Shown: positions 15,358-22,630 of the stretch, one piece after another
Layout of the letters: each line of letters opens with the position of its first letter
Numbering within the stretch: the first letter of the stretch is position 1
The notes under the pieces: model-generated
Told to the model about the DNA's origin: nothing
Databases searched by the model: none
What the model saw: only the letters and a program-made list of their open reading frames with translations
Source: JBAYNW01 sp041678605
GTDB taxonomy: Bacteria; Cyanobacteriota; Vampirovibrionia; Gastranaerophilales; Gastranaerophilaceae
Length of the DNA: 63,150 nucleotides
Direction: 5' to 3'
Assembly: GCA_041678605.1 (NCBI GenBank)
Contig: JBAYNW010000010.1
Location: forward strand, 1-63,150
Position numbers and translations under genes: made by a program

Positions 15358-16449
15358 CTATACCTCTTCTTTTTTTATTTCAATCTTTTTCGCTGTATTA
15401 ACGGCATCATCATCGATTTTTTGTTTCTTTTTTGCGTCTTCGGCCTCAAGCTGTTTGTTGATTACAACTGTTTGCACAACCTGAATAACATTGCTTGCAA
15501 TCAGGTACAAAAGGACGCCGGCAGGGATTGGAATGAACACGAACGTTGCCATTATCATAATCGGCATAAACGTACCCATCGACTTTTGAAGTGCCTGCTG
15601 CGTAGGGTCCTGCTGCTGAGGGGTTGTCGTCGACATCATAATTTTTTGGGTTGCAACCATCGTCAAACCGAATAATATAATTAGTATTAAGACGTCGTAA
15701 TGGAATGAACTTTTGACGGCCTTTGTCGGCATTGAAGCTGCCAGAATTCCGCCTTTTCGCATAAAATTAACCTTTTCGCTTTCCTTATTCTGGGCATTAG
15801 AAATCGTAAATTCTGCCTTTTGAATTTGGTCAAGCTGACTGAATTTTAAATCCAGACTGTCCAGACTTATTTTAAAATCAATCGGTTCACCGGGAACTAC
15901 ATCGCCTTGAATTTCCAGTGCTTTGGTCGGTTTTTCAACCTTTACATTTTCAAGAGTTTCTTTCGGCAAATAAACGGTAGCACTCTTGCCCAAGAAAAAG
16001 TTATCATATTTGGAAACACCCATCTCGCCGTCATAAGAAATTCCGGCAGTGGTTTTTAGCGTTGCATCAAGCCTGTTAATGAATAAAAATTGGGTATCTC
16101 CGGCAATTTGGATAAATTGAGGACTCATTAGGGCTGTGTACAGCAAAATAAATATCGGCATCTGGATTAGCAGAGGAAAACAACCTGACATTGGATTAAA
16201 TTTGTGTTCCTTGTAAAACTCCATCATCTTTCTTTGCATAACCTGCGGGTCACTTTTGTACCTATCCTGAATAGCTTTCAATTTAGGCTGAAGTGTCTGC
16301 ATCATTTTCATTGAACGTTGTTGGGAAACTCCCAAAGGCCACATTGCAAGCCGAATTACTACTGTCAGTAAAATAATTCCCCATCCGTAACTTCCTACTA
16401 TATTTGATAACGTTTTCAATAATTCTATTGTTAAAGTGGTAAAATCCAT
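15358..16449 (-). CDS. yidC: Membrane protein insertase YidC/Oxa1
   Basis: Inserts and folds inner-membrane proteins, alone or with SecYEG. 363 residues with an N-terminal span (GWGIILLTVVIRLAMWPLGV) immediately followed by the cytoplasmic loop MKMMQTLQPKLKAIQDRY, then FNPMSGCFPLLIQMPIFILLY and two further C-terminal spans. A ~100-residue insertion between the second and third spans (residues ~125-230) forms a soluble domain, reminiscent of the periplasmic domain of diderm YidC but located within the core. The C-terminus is Lys-rich, fitting ribosome binding. rnpA and rpmH, the common neighbours, are absent. Confidence 0.93.
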   Translation of the reverse strand: MDFTTLTIELLKTLSNIVGSYGWGIILLTVVIRLAMWPLGVSQQRSMKMMQTLQPKLKAIQDRYKSDPQVMQRKMMEFYKEHKFNPMSGCFPLLIQMPIFILLYTALMSPQFIQIAGDTQFLFINRLDATLKTTAGISYDGEMGVSKYDNFFLGKSATVYLPKETLENVKVEKPTKALEIQGDVVPGEPIDFKISLDSLDLKFSQLDQIQKAEFTISNAQNKESEKVNFMRKGGILAASMPTKAVKSSFHYDVLILIILFGLTMVATQKIMMSTTTPQQQDPTQQALQKSMGTFMPIMIMATFVFIPIPAGVLLYLIASNVIQVVQTVVINKQLEAEDAKKKQKIDDDAVNTAKKIEIKKEEV

Positions 16450-16613
16450 TTTTTAAATCCTTATTTATCTTATATTGCCAAGCTAGCCCTAACTCTGTAA
16501 ATGGTACCATGAATACAACGCCAAATCAAAGTTAAGAAGTGTAAAGAATATGCAAGTACGGTTCGCTCTGCGTCGAAAGATAAAAGCGATTGATAAATAT
16601 TAAGATATTTTAA
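16450..16613. other. yidC upstream gap
   Basis: The yidC leader and promoter must lie here; no clear -10/-35 pair or known leader RNA was recognised. The rest of the gap up to tRNA-Pro is taken up by partial tRNA duplications (separate entries). Confidence 0.4.
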
Positions 16614-16674
16614 AAAGTAAACGCCAAAAAAGAGAGCCGTTAAGCTCTCTTTTTAAGTAAGTGGTCGGGATGAG
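16614..16674. repeat. Duplicated tRNA-Pro 3' end plus terminator, distal copy
   Basis: ~61 bases nearly identical to 16824-16883: AAAGTAAACGCC, the terminator hairpin, and GTGGTCGGGATGA, which is the tRNA-Pro 3' end including CCA. The tRNA body is missing here, so this is a partial duplication, like an att-site scar. Confidence 0.85.
16626..16654 (-). terminator. Duplicate terminator hairpin
   Basis: AGAGAGC-CGTTA-like stem AGAGAGC/GCTCTCT with flanking A and T runs; copy of the terminator at 16836-16863. Confidence 0.7.
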
Positions 16675-16823
16675 ACGCTACACTTGACGAAGAATGAGTC
16701 TTAGTGTAGCTTGTGCAACCAGCTAGATTTTTAAAACGAAATATGAGTTTTAAAAAATCTGCGTGTTTGCCACGATTCAAGCAAGTGTAGCTAAAATCGA
16801 ACTATTCAAATCGTGTCATAATA

Positions 16824-16883
16824 AAGTAAACGCCAAAAAAGAGAGCCGTTAAGCTCTCTTTTTAAGTAAGTGGTCGGGATGAC
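16824..16883. repeat. Duplicated tRNA-Pro 3' end plus terminator, proximal copy
   Basis: Near-identical to 16614-16674; this copy is joined to the complete tRNA. Confidence 0.85.
16836..16863 (-). terminator. tRNA-Pro terminator
   Basis: Stem AGAGAGC/GCTCTCT with A-rich and T-rich flanks, directly downstream (minus strand) of tRNA-Pro. Confidence 0.75.
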
Positions 16884-16947
16884 ACGATTTGAACGTGCGA
16901 CCCCCTCGTCCCAAGCGAGGTGCGCTACCAAACTGCGCTACATCCCG
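16871..16947 (-). tRNA. tRNA-Pro (TGG)
   Basis: 77-nt cloverleaf with encoded CCA: acceptor CGGGATG/CATCCCG, D-arm GCGCAGTTTGGTAGCGC, anticodon stem CCTCG/CGAGG, loop CTTGGGA giving anticodon TGG, T-arm CGTTCAAATCG. It differs from the three tRNAs near 4.5 kb in encoding its CCA. Confidence 0.96.
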
Positions 16948-16970
16948 ATGAGGTCTTGTTTATTCAATTG

Positions 16971-17082
16971 TTTGGTAGCGAGGCGCTACCAAAAGCCTCC
17001 CTGACCCCGGGGAGCGAAAACGATACTTAATCGTTTTCTTTTTGTTGAGATGCACCATTGGTCCTTGCTACATCCCGATGAT
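16971..17082. repeat. Partial direct and inverted copies of tRNA-Pro 5' half
   Basis: TTTGGTAGCG-AGG-CGCTACCAAA (16971-16993) is a perfect 10-bp palindrome built from the tRNA-Pro D-arm; its right arm is a direct repeat of 16923-16932. GCTACATCCCGATGA recurs at 17068-17082 as a direct copy of the tRNA 5' end (16938-16952). The ~70 bp between these pieces hold the 21-base hairpin shared with the MITE. No second functional tRNA can be folded. Confidence 0.85.
17017..17037. repeat. Hairpin shared with the MITE (14133-14153)
   Basis: Same 21 bases AAAACGAT-ACTTA-ATCGTTTT, preceded by CCCCGGGGAGCG. Confidence 0.85.
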
Positions 17083-17242
17083 GATAATTTGGGAAAGTCG
17101 GAAATTTGCAATTAAAATTGCGATATTTCGGCCAATTTCAATTTTATATTCAACAAAGTTTGTTGTCAAGAATTTGTTTTTTTATTTATCCAACGTATGT
17201 CGGCGGGATAGATTGCCGCGTCGCTAATTCCGTACAATGGCA

Positions 17243-17280
17243 ACTATTCGACTCATCGACTTATAAACTTATCGACTAAT
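17243..17280. repeat. 8-bp repeats (CGACTTAT-type) running into purH stop
   Basis: Words CGACTCAT, CGACTTAT, AAACTTAT and CGACTAAT follow one another; the last contains the purH stop codon (TAG at 17276-17278 on the minus strand). The remainder of 17083-17242 shows no gene. Confidence 0.75.
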
Positions 17281-18802
17281 GTCTAAAGTGTCTAATCCCT
17301 GTAGTAATCATCGCCATATTATATTTATCTGCTTCTTCAATTACATCTTTGTCTTTTATGCTTCCGCCGGGTTGAATAATCAATGCTATTCTGCCTTGAG
17401 CGGCTGCCTGAATGTTGTCAACCGCCGGAAAGAACCCGTCTGATGCTGCAACAGCACCTTTTGTTCCGTCACATGCATAATTCAATGCCCATTCCATCGC
17501 ACAAATCCTGCTGGTTTGCCCTTGCCCGATTGCGAGTGTTTTAAAATCTTTTGCGATAACGATTGCATTTGATTTTGCATGCTTTGCCACTTTCCATGCA
17601 AAAATTGCATCCTCAATCTGTTCCGCCGTTGGTTTTGCCTTTGTAACGACTTTGAAAGTTTCCTTATCAAGTTCTTTCTTGTCCGGATTTTGTATTAAAA
17701 CTCCAAACGGAGTAATTTTTATTTCATCATTTGCGATTACTTTGTATTCTTCCAAAGGGGTATTCAATTTAACTATTCGCAAATTTTTCTTGCCTTTCAA
17801 AATGCCAAGAGCTTCTTCATCAAAATCAGGAGCAATAACGACCTCTAAAAACACCGAGTTCAAAAGCTTTGCGACATCCTCGTTTACCTTTTGGGAAAAG
17901 GCGACTATTCCGCCAAACGCACTTATTGGGTCGCAATCAAAAGCTTTTTGGTATGCGTCTAAAATATCCTTGCCCAGTGCAACCCCGCATGGTGCAGTGT
18001 GCTTGACAATCGCAACCGCAGGCACGTCAAAAAATTCACTTACAATATTTACGGCCGCTGTCATGTCTAAAATATTGTTATAAGAAAGTTCTTTACCCCA
18101 AAGGATTTCATAATCTGCCTCATGTTGTCGGGCAGGTATGCCTGACCCACTATATAAGCCAGCCGTTTGATGCGGATTTTCGCCGTACCTTAAATCTTGT
18201 ATTTTTTGGAAGTCGAAGCTTTTTACTTCATCACATTTACCCACAAAAATTTCGCCTAACTTTGTTTCGATTATTTTGTCATAATTTGATGTTAAGGTAA
18301 ATGCTTTTAATGCAAGTTCCTGACGGGTTTCTTCATTCGCATTTATTGCTTTTTTATAATCTGATTTATCGCAAATTACTGTGACATTTTTATAATTTTT
18401 GGCTCCGGCTCTCAAAAGTGCTGCCCCGCCTATATCGATATTTTTGACCAATTCGTCAATGTTATCGGTTTCATTTGCAATTTTTTCAAACGGATACAAA
18501 TTAACCACTACCATATCAAAATTTTTGATTGCTTTTGATTCGATTTCCGCAGCCTCTTTTGAATTTGTCATATCGGCCAAAATTCCGGCAAAAACCGCCG
18601 GATGAAGTGATTTCACTTTTCCCGAAAGCATTTCCGGACAATTTGTAATAGCCGAAACTTCAATAGCTTCAAGTCCGTTTTTTTTCAACAAGTCGTAAGT
18701 TCCGCCTGTCGAAACTATTTCGAATTTATTTTTTATTAATTCTTTTGCAAAATCTACAATGTTCTCTTTGTCGTAAACGCTAATATATGCTCTTTTTTTC
18801 AC
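17276..18802 (-). CDS. purH: Bifunctional AICAR transformylase/IMP cyclohydrolase
   Basis: Catalyses the last two steps of IMP synthesis. 508 residues, normal length. N-terminal MGS-like cyclohydrolase domain (RAYISVYDKENIVDFAKEL, EIVSTGGTYDLL, MLSGKVKSLHPAVFAGIL) to ~residue 190, then the transformylase with GENPHQTAGLYSG, WGKELSYNN, and the catalytic VKHTAPCGVALG. The GTG start at 18800-18802 is set by SD GAGG six bases upstream, both part of a GAGAGGT repeat. A small palindrome-bearing stretch (18119-18150) encodes GSGIPARQH just before the conserved KELSYNN. The 3' end lies in CGACTTAT-type repeats. Confidence 0.96.
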   Translation of the reverse strand: MKKRAYISVYDKENIVDFAKELIKNKFEIVSTGGTYDLLKKNGLEAIEVSAITNCPEMLSGKVKSLHPAVFAGILADMTNSKEAAEIESKAIKNFDMVVVNLYPFEKIANETDNIDELVKNIDIGGAALLRAGAKNYKNVTVICDKSDYKKAINANEETRQELALKAFTLTSNYDKIIETKLGEIFVGKCDEVKSFDFQKIQDLRYGENPHQTAGLYSGSGIPARQHEADYEILWGKELSYNNILDMTAAVNIVSEFFDVPAVAIVKHTAPCGVALGKDILDAYQKAFDCDPISAFGGIVAFSQKVNEDVAKLLNSVFLEVVIAPDFDEEALGILKGKKNLRIVKLNTPLEEYKVIANDEIKITPFGVLIQNPDKKELDKETFKVVTKAKPTAEQIEDAIFAWKVAKHAKSNAIVIAKDFKTLAIGQGQTSRICAMEWALNYACDGTKGAVAASDGFFPAVDNIQAAAQGRIALIIQPGGSIKDKDVIEEADKYNMAMITTGIRHFRH

Positions 18803-18828
18803 CTCTCACCTCTCACTTCTCTCTCATC
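18800..18828 (-). repeat. GAGAGGT repeat forming the purH initiation site
   Basis: On the minus strand GAGAAGTGAGAGGTGAGAG precedes GTG. The repeated word gives both the Shine-Dalgarno (GAGG, spacing 6) and the GTG start. Confidence 0.7.
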
Positions 18829-18946
18829 CTAACATGAATATTAAAAAAAATTAAATGACTATTTGAAAAATTGCTTGTTTATGTAACAATTATAGTAGGC
18901 TAGAAATAATAGCATTAGTAGTATTAGAAATATAAAGGAAAAAGAA

Positions 18947-21034
18947 ATGGCAAGACAGACTCCCCTTGAGAGGATTAGGAACATTGGGATTGCGGCTCAC
19001 ATTGACGCAGGCAAGACCACAACAACAGAACGTATTTTATTTTATACAGGTAAAATTCACAAAATCGGCGAAGTCCATGACGGAGCAGCCGTAACCGATT
19101 GGATGGACCAAGAGCGAGAAAGAGGCATTACGATTACCTCTGCTGCGGTTACATCTTTTTGGAATAATCATCAAATCAACATCATCGACACACCGGGACA
19201 CGTTGACTTCACAATTGAAGTTGAACGTTCGCTGCGTGTATTAGACGGTGTTGTTGCTGTATTCTGTGCGGTTGGCGGTGTCCAATCCCAATCAGAAACA
19301 GTTTGGCGTCAAGCTAACAGATACAGTGTTCCGCGTATGGTTTTTGTCAACAAAATGGACAGAACCGGTGCTAACTTCTATCGTGTAGTTGACCAAATCA
19401 AAAACAGACTGGGTGCAAACGCACATGCCATACAGCTTCCAATCGGAGCCGAAGACCAAATGTCAGGTATTATCGACTTAATTGAGATGAAAGCCCACAT
19501 GCATATGAATGACCTGGGAACTGACATTAAAATTACGGACATTCCGGCTGACATGCTTGAAAAAGCCAAAGAATACAGAGCAGAACTGGTTGAAGGAATT
19601 TCGGAATTTGATGACGGATTGATGATGAAATTCTTGGAAGGTGAACAGCCTACCGTTGCAGAGTTAAAGGCAGGTTTAAGAAAAGCAACTTGCGAAAACA
19701 AAATAGTTCCGGTAACTTGCGGTACAGCTTTCAAAAACAAAGGCGTCCAAATGCTTCTTGACGCAGTTGTTGACTATATGCCTTCGCCTCTTGACGTTAA
19801 AGCGATTGAAGGCGAACTTGAAGACGGAACAAAAGTTGAAAAACACTCTTCAGACGATGAACCTTTTGCAGCACTTGCATTTAAAATCATGACCGACCCT
19901 TACGTCGGCAGATTGACCTTTTTAAGGGTTTATTCAGGGATTTTGAAAGCAGGTTCTTACGTTATAAATTCAACAAACGGCAAAAAAGAACGTATTTCAA
20001 GGCTTGTACAAATGCAGGCTGATGACAGAACAGAGATTTCCGAAGTTTATGCGGGCGATATATGTGCCGCTGTCGGCTTGAAAGATACAACAACAGGCGA
20101 TACACTGTGTGATGAAAAAAATCCGGTAATCCTGGAAAGAATGACATTCCCAACGCCGGTTATTTCTGTCGCTATCGAGCCGAAAACCAAAGTTGATCAG
20201 GATAAAATGGGTATCGCACTTCAGAAACTTGCAGAAGAAGATCCTTCTTTTCAGGTTAAAACCGATACTGAAACAGGCCAGACAATTATTTCCGGCATGG
20301 GTGAACTTCATCTGGAAATCATCGTTGACAGATTGCTCAGAGAATTTAAGGTTGATGCTAACGTAGGTAAGCCGCAAGTTGCTTACCGTGAGACAATCAG
20401 AGGAACAGCCGACCAAGATTCTAAATTTATCAGACAATCCGGTGGCCGTGGCCAATACGGACACGTTAAGGTTAGAATTGAACCTGCAGAAGAAAATGCA
20501 GGATTTGTGTTTGAAAATAAAGTTGTCGGCGGTAACATTCCGAAAGAATATATTGAACCTGCAAGAAAAGGTATGGAAGAAGCCCTTGAAGGCGGTATCT
20601 TAGCAGGATTCCCAATGATAGACGTTAAGGTTACATTATATGACGGAACATACCACGATGTCGACTCTTCTGAAATGGCGTTCAAGATTGCCGGTTCTAT
20701 GGCAATGAAGGAAGGTACAAGAAAAGCTAAGCCTTGCCTGCTTGAACCTATGATGAAAGTTGAGATTGAAGTTCCTGAAGAAAATACCGGCGATATTATC
20801 GGCGACATTTCTTCCCGCAGAGGCCGTATTGAAGGTATGGAAATGATTGAAGGTACAGGTATTCAAAAGGTTAATGCCATTGTTCCTCTGGCTGAAATGT
20901 TCGGTTATGCGACGGATATACGTTCCAAAACTCAAGGCAGAGGTACTTTTTCAATGGAATTCAAATGCTATGAACAAGTTCCTTCAAATATTGAAACGGA
21001 AATTATCGCTAAATCCGGAACAAGCAAAGAGTAA
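18947..21034 (+). CDS. fusA: Translation elongation factor G
   Basis: GTPase that drives ribosomal translocation. 695 residues, normal length. P-loop AHIDAGKTTTTERIL at 17-31, effector region around RGITITSA, G3 DTPGHVDF, G4 NKMDRTGA, then domains II-V with MGELHLEIIVDRLLREF and GYATDIRSKTQGRGTFSMEF at the C-terminus. RBS AAAGGAAAAAGAA before ATG 18947. Stands alone rather than in the rpsL-rpsG-fusA-tuf operon. Followed by a strong bidirectional terminator. Confidence 0.98.
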   Translation: MARQTPLERIRNIGIAAHIDAGKTTTTERILFYTGKIHKIGEVHDGAAVTDWMDQERERGITITSAAVTSFWNNHQINIIDTPGHVDFTIEVERSLRVLDGVVAVFCAVGGVQSQSETVWRQANRYSVPRMVFVNKMDRTGANFYRVVDQIKNRLGANAHAIQLPIGAEDQMSGIIDLIEMKAHMHMNDLGTDIKITDIPADMLEKAKEYRAELVEGISEFDDGLMMKFLEGEQPTVAELKAGLRKATCENKIVPVTCGTAFKNKGVQMLLDAVVDYMPSPLDVKAIEGELEDGTKVEKHSSDDEPFAALAFKIMTDPYVGRLTFLRVYSGILKAGSYVINSTNGKKERISRLVQMQADDRTEISEVYAGDICAAVGLKDTTTGDTLCDEKNPVILERMTFPTPVISVAIEPKTKVDQDKMGIALQKLAEEDPSFQVKTDTETGQTIISGMGELHLEIIVDRLLREFKVDANVGKPQVAYRETIRGTADQDSKFIRQSGGRGQYGHVKVRIEPAEENAGFVFENKVVGGNIPKEYIEPARKGMEEALEGGILAGFPMIDVKVTLYDGTYHDVDSSEMAFKIAGSMAMKEGTRKAKPCLLEPMMKVEIEVPEENTGDIIGDISSRRGRIEGMEMIEGTGIQKVNAIVPLAEMFGYATDIRSKTQGRGTFSMEFKCYEQVPSNIETEIIAKSGTSKE

Positions 21035-21049
21035 ATCAGCAGTTAGTAA

Positions 21050-21096
21050 AGCAAAAAGGGTTTTTTCTCTTAATAAGAGAAAAAACCCCTTTTGCT
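21050..21096. terminator. Bidirectional terminator of fusA and the toxin-antitoxin pair
   Basis: Stem of ~22 bp with one mismatch: AGCAAAAAGGG then TTTTTTCTCTTA pairs with the following TAAGAGAAAAAACCCC TTTTGCT. Placed between convergent genes. Confidence 0.85.
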
Positions 21097-21111
21097 ACGG
21101 TTATTTAAAAT

Positions 21112-21378
21112 TTAACCTTGCATGAGTTCCCGCAAATGCAAGTTATTTTTTCTTGAGTATTCTATAAACTCTTTTTCTTCAGTAGTTAAACGTGCGGTAA
21201 ATGATAAAACTATGCCGATTTTTGTTTTTCTGCCGGCATTTTTACGCTTACCGCCCCACTTTATCTTTTCAACAGCTTCATCAATTTCCTTATGAAGTTT
21301 TTGAGCCTCATCGGGTGTAAAATATTGCTGGATTAAATTTTCTGTTGTAATTTTATTCTTCATAATATTTTCCCTCAT
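21112..21378 (-). CDS. Putative antitoxin of a type II toxin-antitoxin pair
   Basis: 88-residue basic protein. Contains GGKRKNAGRK near 41-50, a motif common in small RHH-like DNA-binding antitoxins, and RLTTEEKEFIEYSRKNN in the C-terminal half, which looks like a ribbon-helix-helix or helical region. The ATG overlaps the stop codon of the upstream toxin by 4 bp (21375-21378), showing toxin-first order and coupling. A start at MKNKITTEN a few codons in is also possible. The assignment rests on size, order and motif. Confidence 0.65.
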   Translation of the reverse strand: MRENIMKNKITTENLIQQYFTPDEAQKLHKEIDEAVEKIKWGGKRKNAGRKTKIGIVLSFTARLTTEEKEFIEYSRKNNLHLRELMQG

Positions 21379-21680
21379 TTTATATAATGTTCTATATTTT
21401 TTAAAGCCTGTTCTATATATCTTTTGGGTGCTTTTTGTGTCTTTTTAATAGTGATAAAACCTATTATGATTATTTTGTTTTCGTGATATTTAAAATAAGC
21501 TCTTATATTGTCGGGCTTGAGTTCAAATAACCCATTACCTAAGTCATTAACATTTTTGTATTCAGTTCCAACTTGTTCAAAAATAGCAATAGCTTTAATA
21601 ATTTTCCTTTTATTTGGCTTTTCCAGATTTTGAAGTTGAGTTAATGCCTCACTTGTATATTCAGCTGTAAACTTTTTCAT
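21375..21680 (-). CDS. RelE/ParE-superfamily toxin (Gp49/HigB-like)
   Basis: 101-residue protein with the small RelE-like pattern: YTSEALTQLQNLEKPNKRKIIKAI, then GNGLFELKPDNIRAYFKYHENKIIIIGFITIKK, and a basic C-terminus KAPKRYIEQALKNIEHYIK. These toxins are mRNA interferases acting at the ribosome. The conserved core Glu-Leu...Arg...Tyr-x-Tyr-like residues are visible. First gene of the pair, preceded by an A/T-rich gap with its probable promoter. It sits right after fusA, separated by a strong terminator. Confidence 0.8.
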   Translation of the reverse strand: MKKFTAEYTSEALTQLQNLEKPNKRKIIKAIAIFEQVGTEYKNVNDLGNGLFELKPDNIRAYFKYHENKIIIIGFITIKKTQKAPKRYIEQALKNIEHYIK

Positions 21681-21735
21681 CTTGTTTCCTCTATTATAAC
21701 ATGATTACGTTACAAATTCAAGTCTATTAGTAATA

Positions 21736-22629
21736 TTACTTATAAATAAACACATCCTGAACCAGTTTTATTTCAAAATCACTTCCCTCGTGGAAATAGA
21801 TGGAGTCGCCTTTGTAAAATATGGCAAGCATCGGGGATACAAAAACGTTACCGGCCATAACAAGGATGCCTGTTCCTAAAGAAAATGGGGTTAAAATTAT
21901 TTCAGACCCTCCATGGGCAAGATTTCCCGTGACGCCGAGCATTTTTCTAAAGAAGCGGCAGCCCGGTTTCATTGATTTGAACATACTGCTGATATATTTT
22001 CTGTTGCCTTTAATATTGTTAAAAAACACTTTTCTGAAATTTGCCTCCGAAACCGCTCCGTTAATTGGTCGTATTTCGCCGTTCAATACTACTGAATTAA
22101 TTCTTACCACTATCAGTCCGCCGTTTCCTGAAAGCTGAGGTTTGTGGGAGTTTGCGATTTCCCCGTTAAAGACTGTTCCCATCGGAATTGTAAAATATGT
22201 TGTGCTGACGGGGTATTCGGAAACAAAAACGACCGGAGTACCCTTTTGCGACCTGTCAGAAATACTTTTTAACAGCTTTACTCTAATTTTTGTTCCCTGT
22301 TTTAAAGTTGCATAATTTTCCCCCGACACAGCAGAAACTGTTTGCTTATACGGCAAAGGCTTTGCCTGTTGAGGCTTTTGTTGGCTTGTTGAGGGAGCTT
22401 TATAAACTGCATTGGGCTGTGTCGCTTTTTCATTCAAAATTTTCGGCAAAACCGGCAAAGAAACATCTTTTTCGAGTTTAGAAGGGTTGTAGTTTCTTCT
22501 TATGTCGTCGTCAATGGACGTGTCAAATTCAAGTGCAAGCACAGGCGTACACAAAAAATTAGTTATAAGAATTTTACTTAAAAAACGTTTAAACAATACA
22601 GCCTTCCAACCTTTCAGCCATTTACCCAC
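21736..22629 (-). CDS. Exported protein of unknown function (paralogue of 36020-36715)
   Basis: 297 residues. N-terminal signal-like segment FLSKILITNFLCTPVLAL (cleavage after ~33), a Pro/Gln/Lys-rich linker (~65-105), then a beta-rich domain beginning GTKIRVKLLKSISDRSQKG, IPMGTVFNGEI and ending GDSIYFHEGSDFEIKL. The pattern 'GTK-x-[KR]-[LV]-x-L ... P-[AM]-G-[ST]-V' and the closing 'KGD...-x-[EQ]-G-[ST]' are shared with the protein at 36020-36715, so they are paralogues. Hydrophobic stretch near 240-265 may be membrane-associated. It follows gltD by one base and is probably co-transcribed. Family not recognised. Confidence 0.75.
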   Translation of the reverse strand: MGKWLKGWKAVLFKRFLSKILITNFLCTPVLALEFDTSIDDDIRRNYNPSKLEKDVSLPVLPKILNEKATQPNAVYKAPSTSQQKPQQAKPLPYKQTVSAVSGENYATLKQGTKIRVKLLKSISDRSQKGTPVVFVSEYPVSTTYFTIPMGTVFNGEIANSHKPQLSGNGGLIVVRINSVVLNGEIRPINGAVSEANFRKVFFNNIKGNRKYISSMFKSMKPGCRFFRKMLGVTGNLAHGGSEIILTPFSLGTGILVMAGNVFVSPMLAIFYKGDSIYFHEGSDFEIKLVQDVFIYK

Positions 22630-22630
22630 T

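Larger units (their letters stand above)
16806..16893. repeat. Inverted copy of the tRNA-Pro T-arm
   Basis: TTCAAATCGTGTCAT (16806-16820) is the exact reverse complement of ATGACACGATTTGAA in tRNA-Pro (16879-16893). The terminator lies between the arms. Confidence 0.9.
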
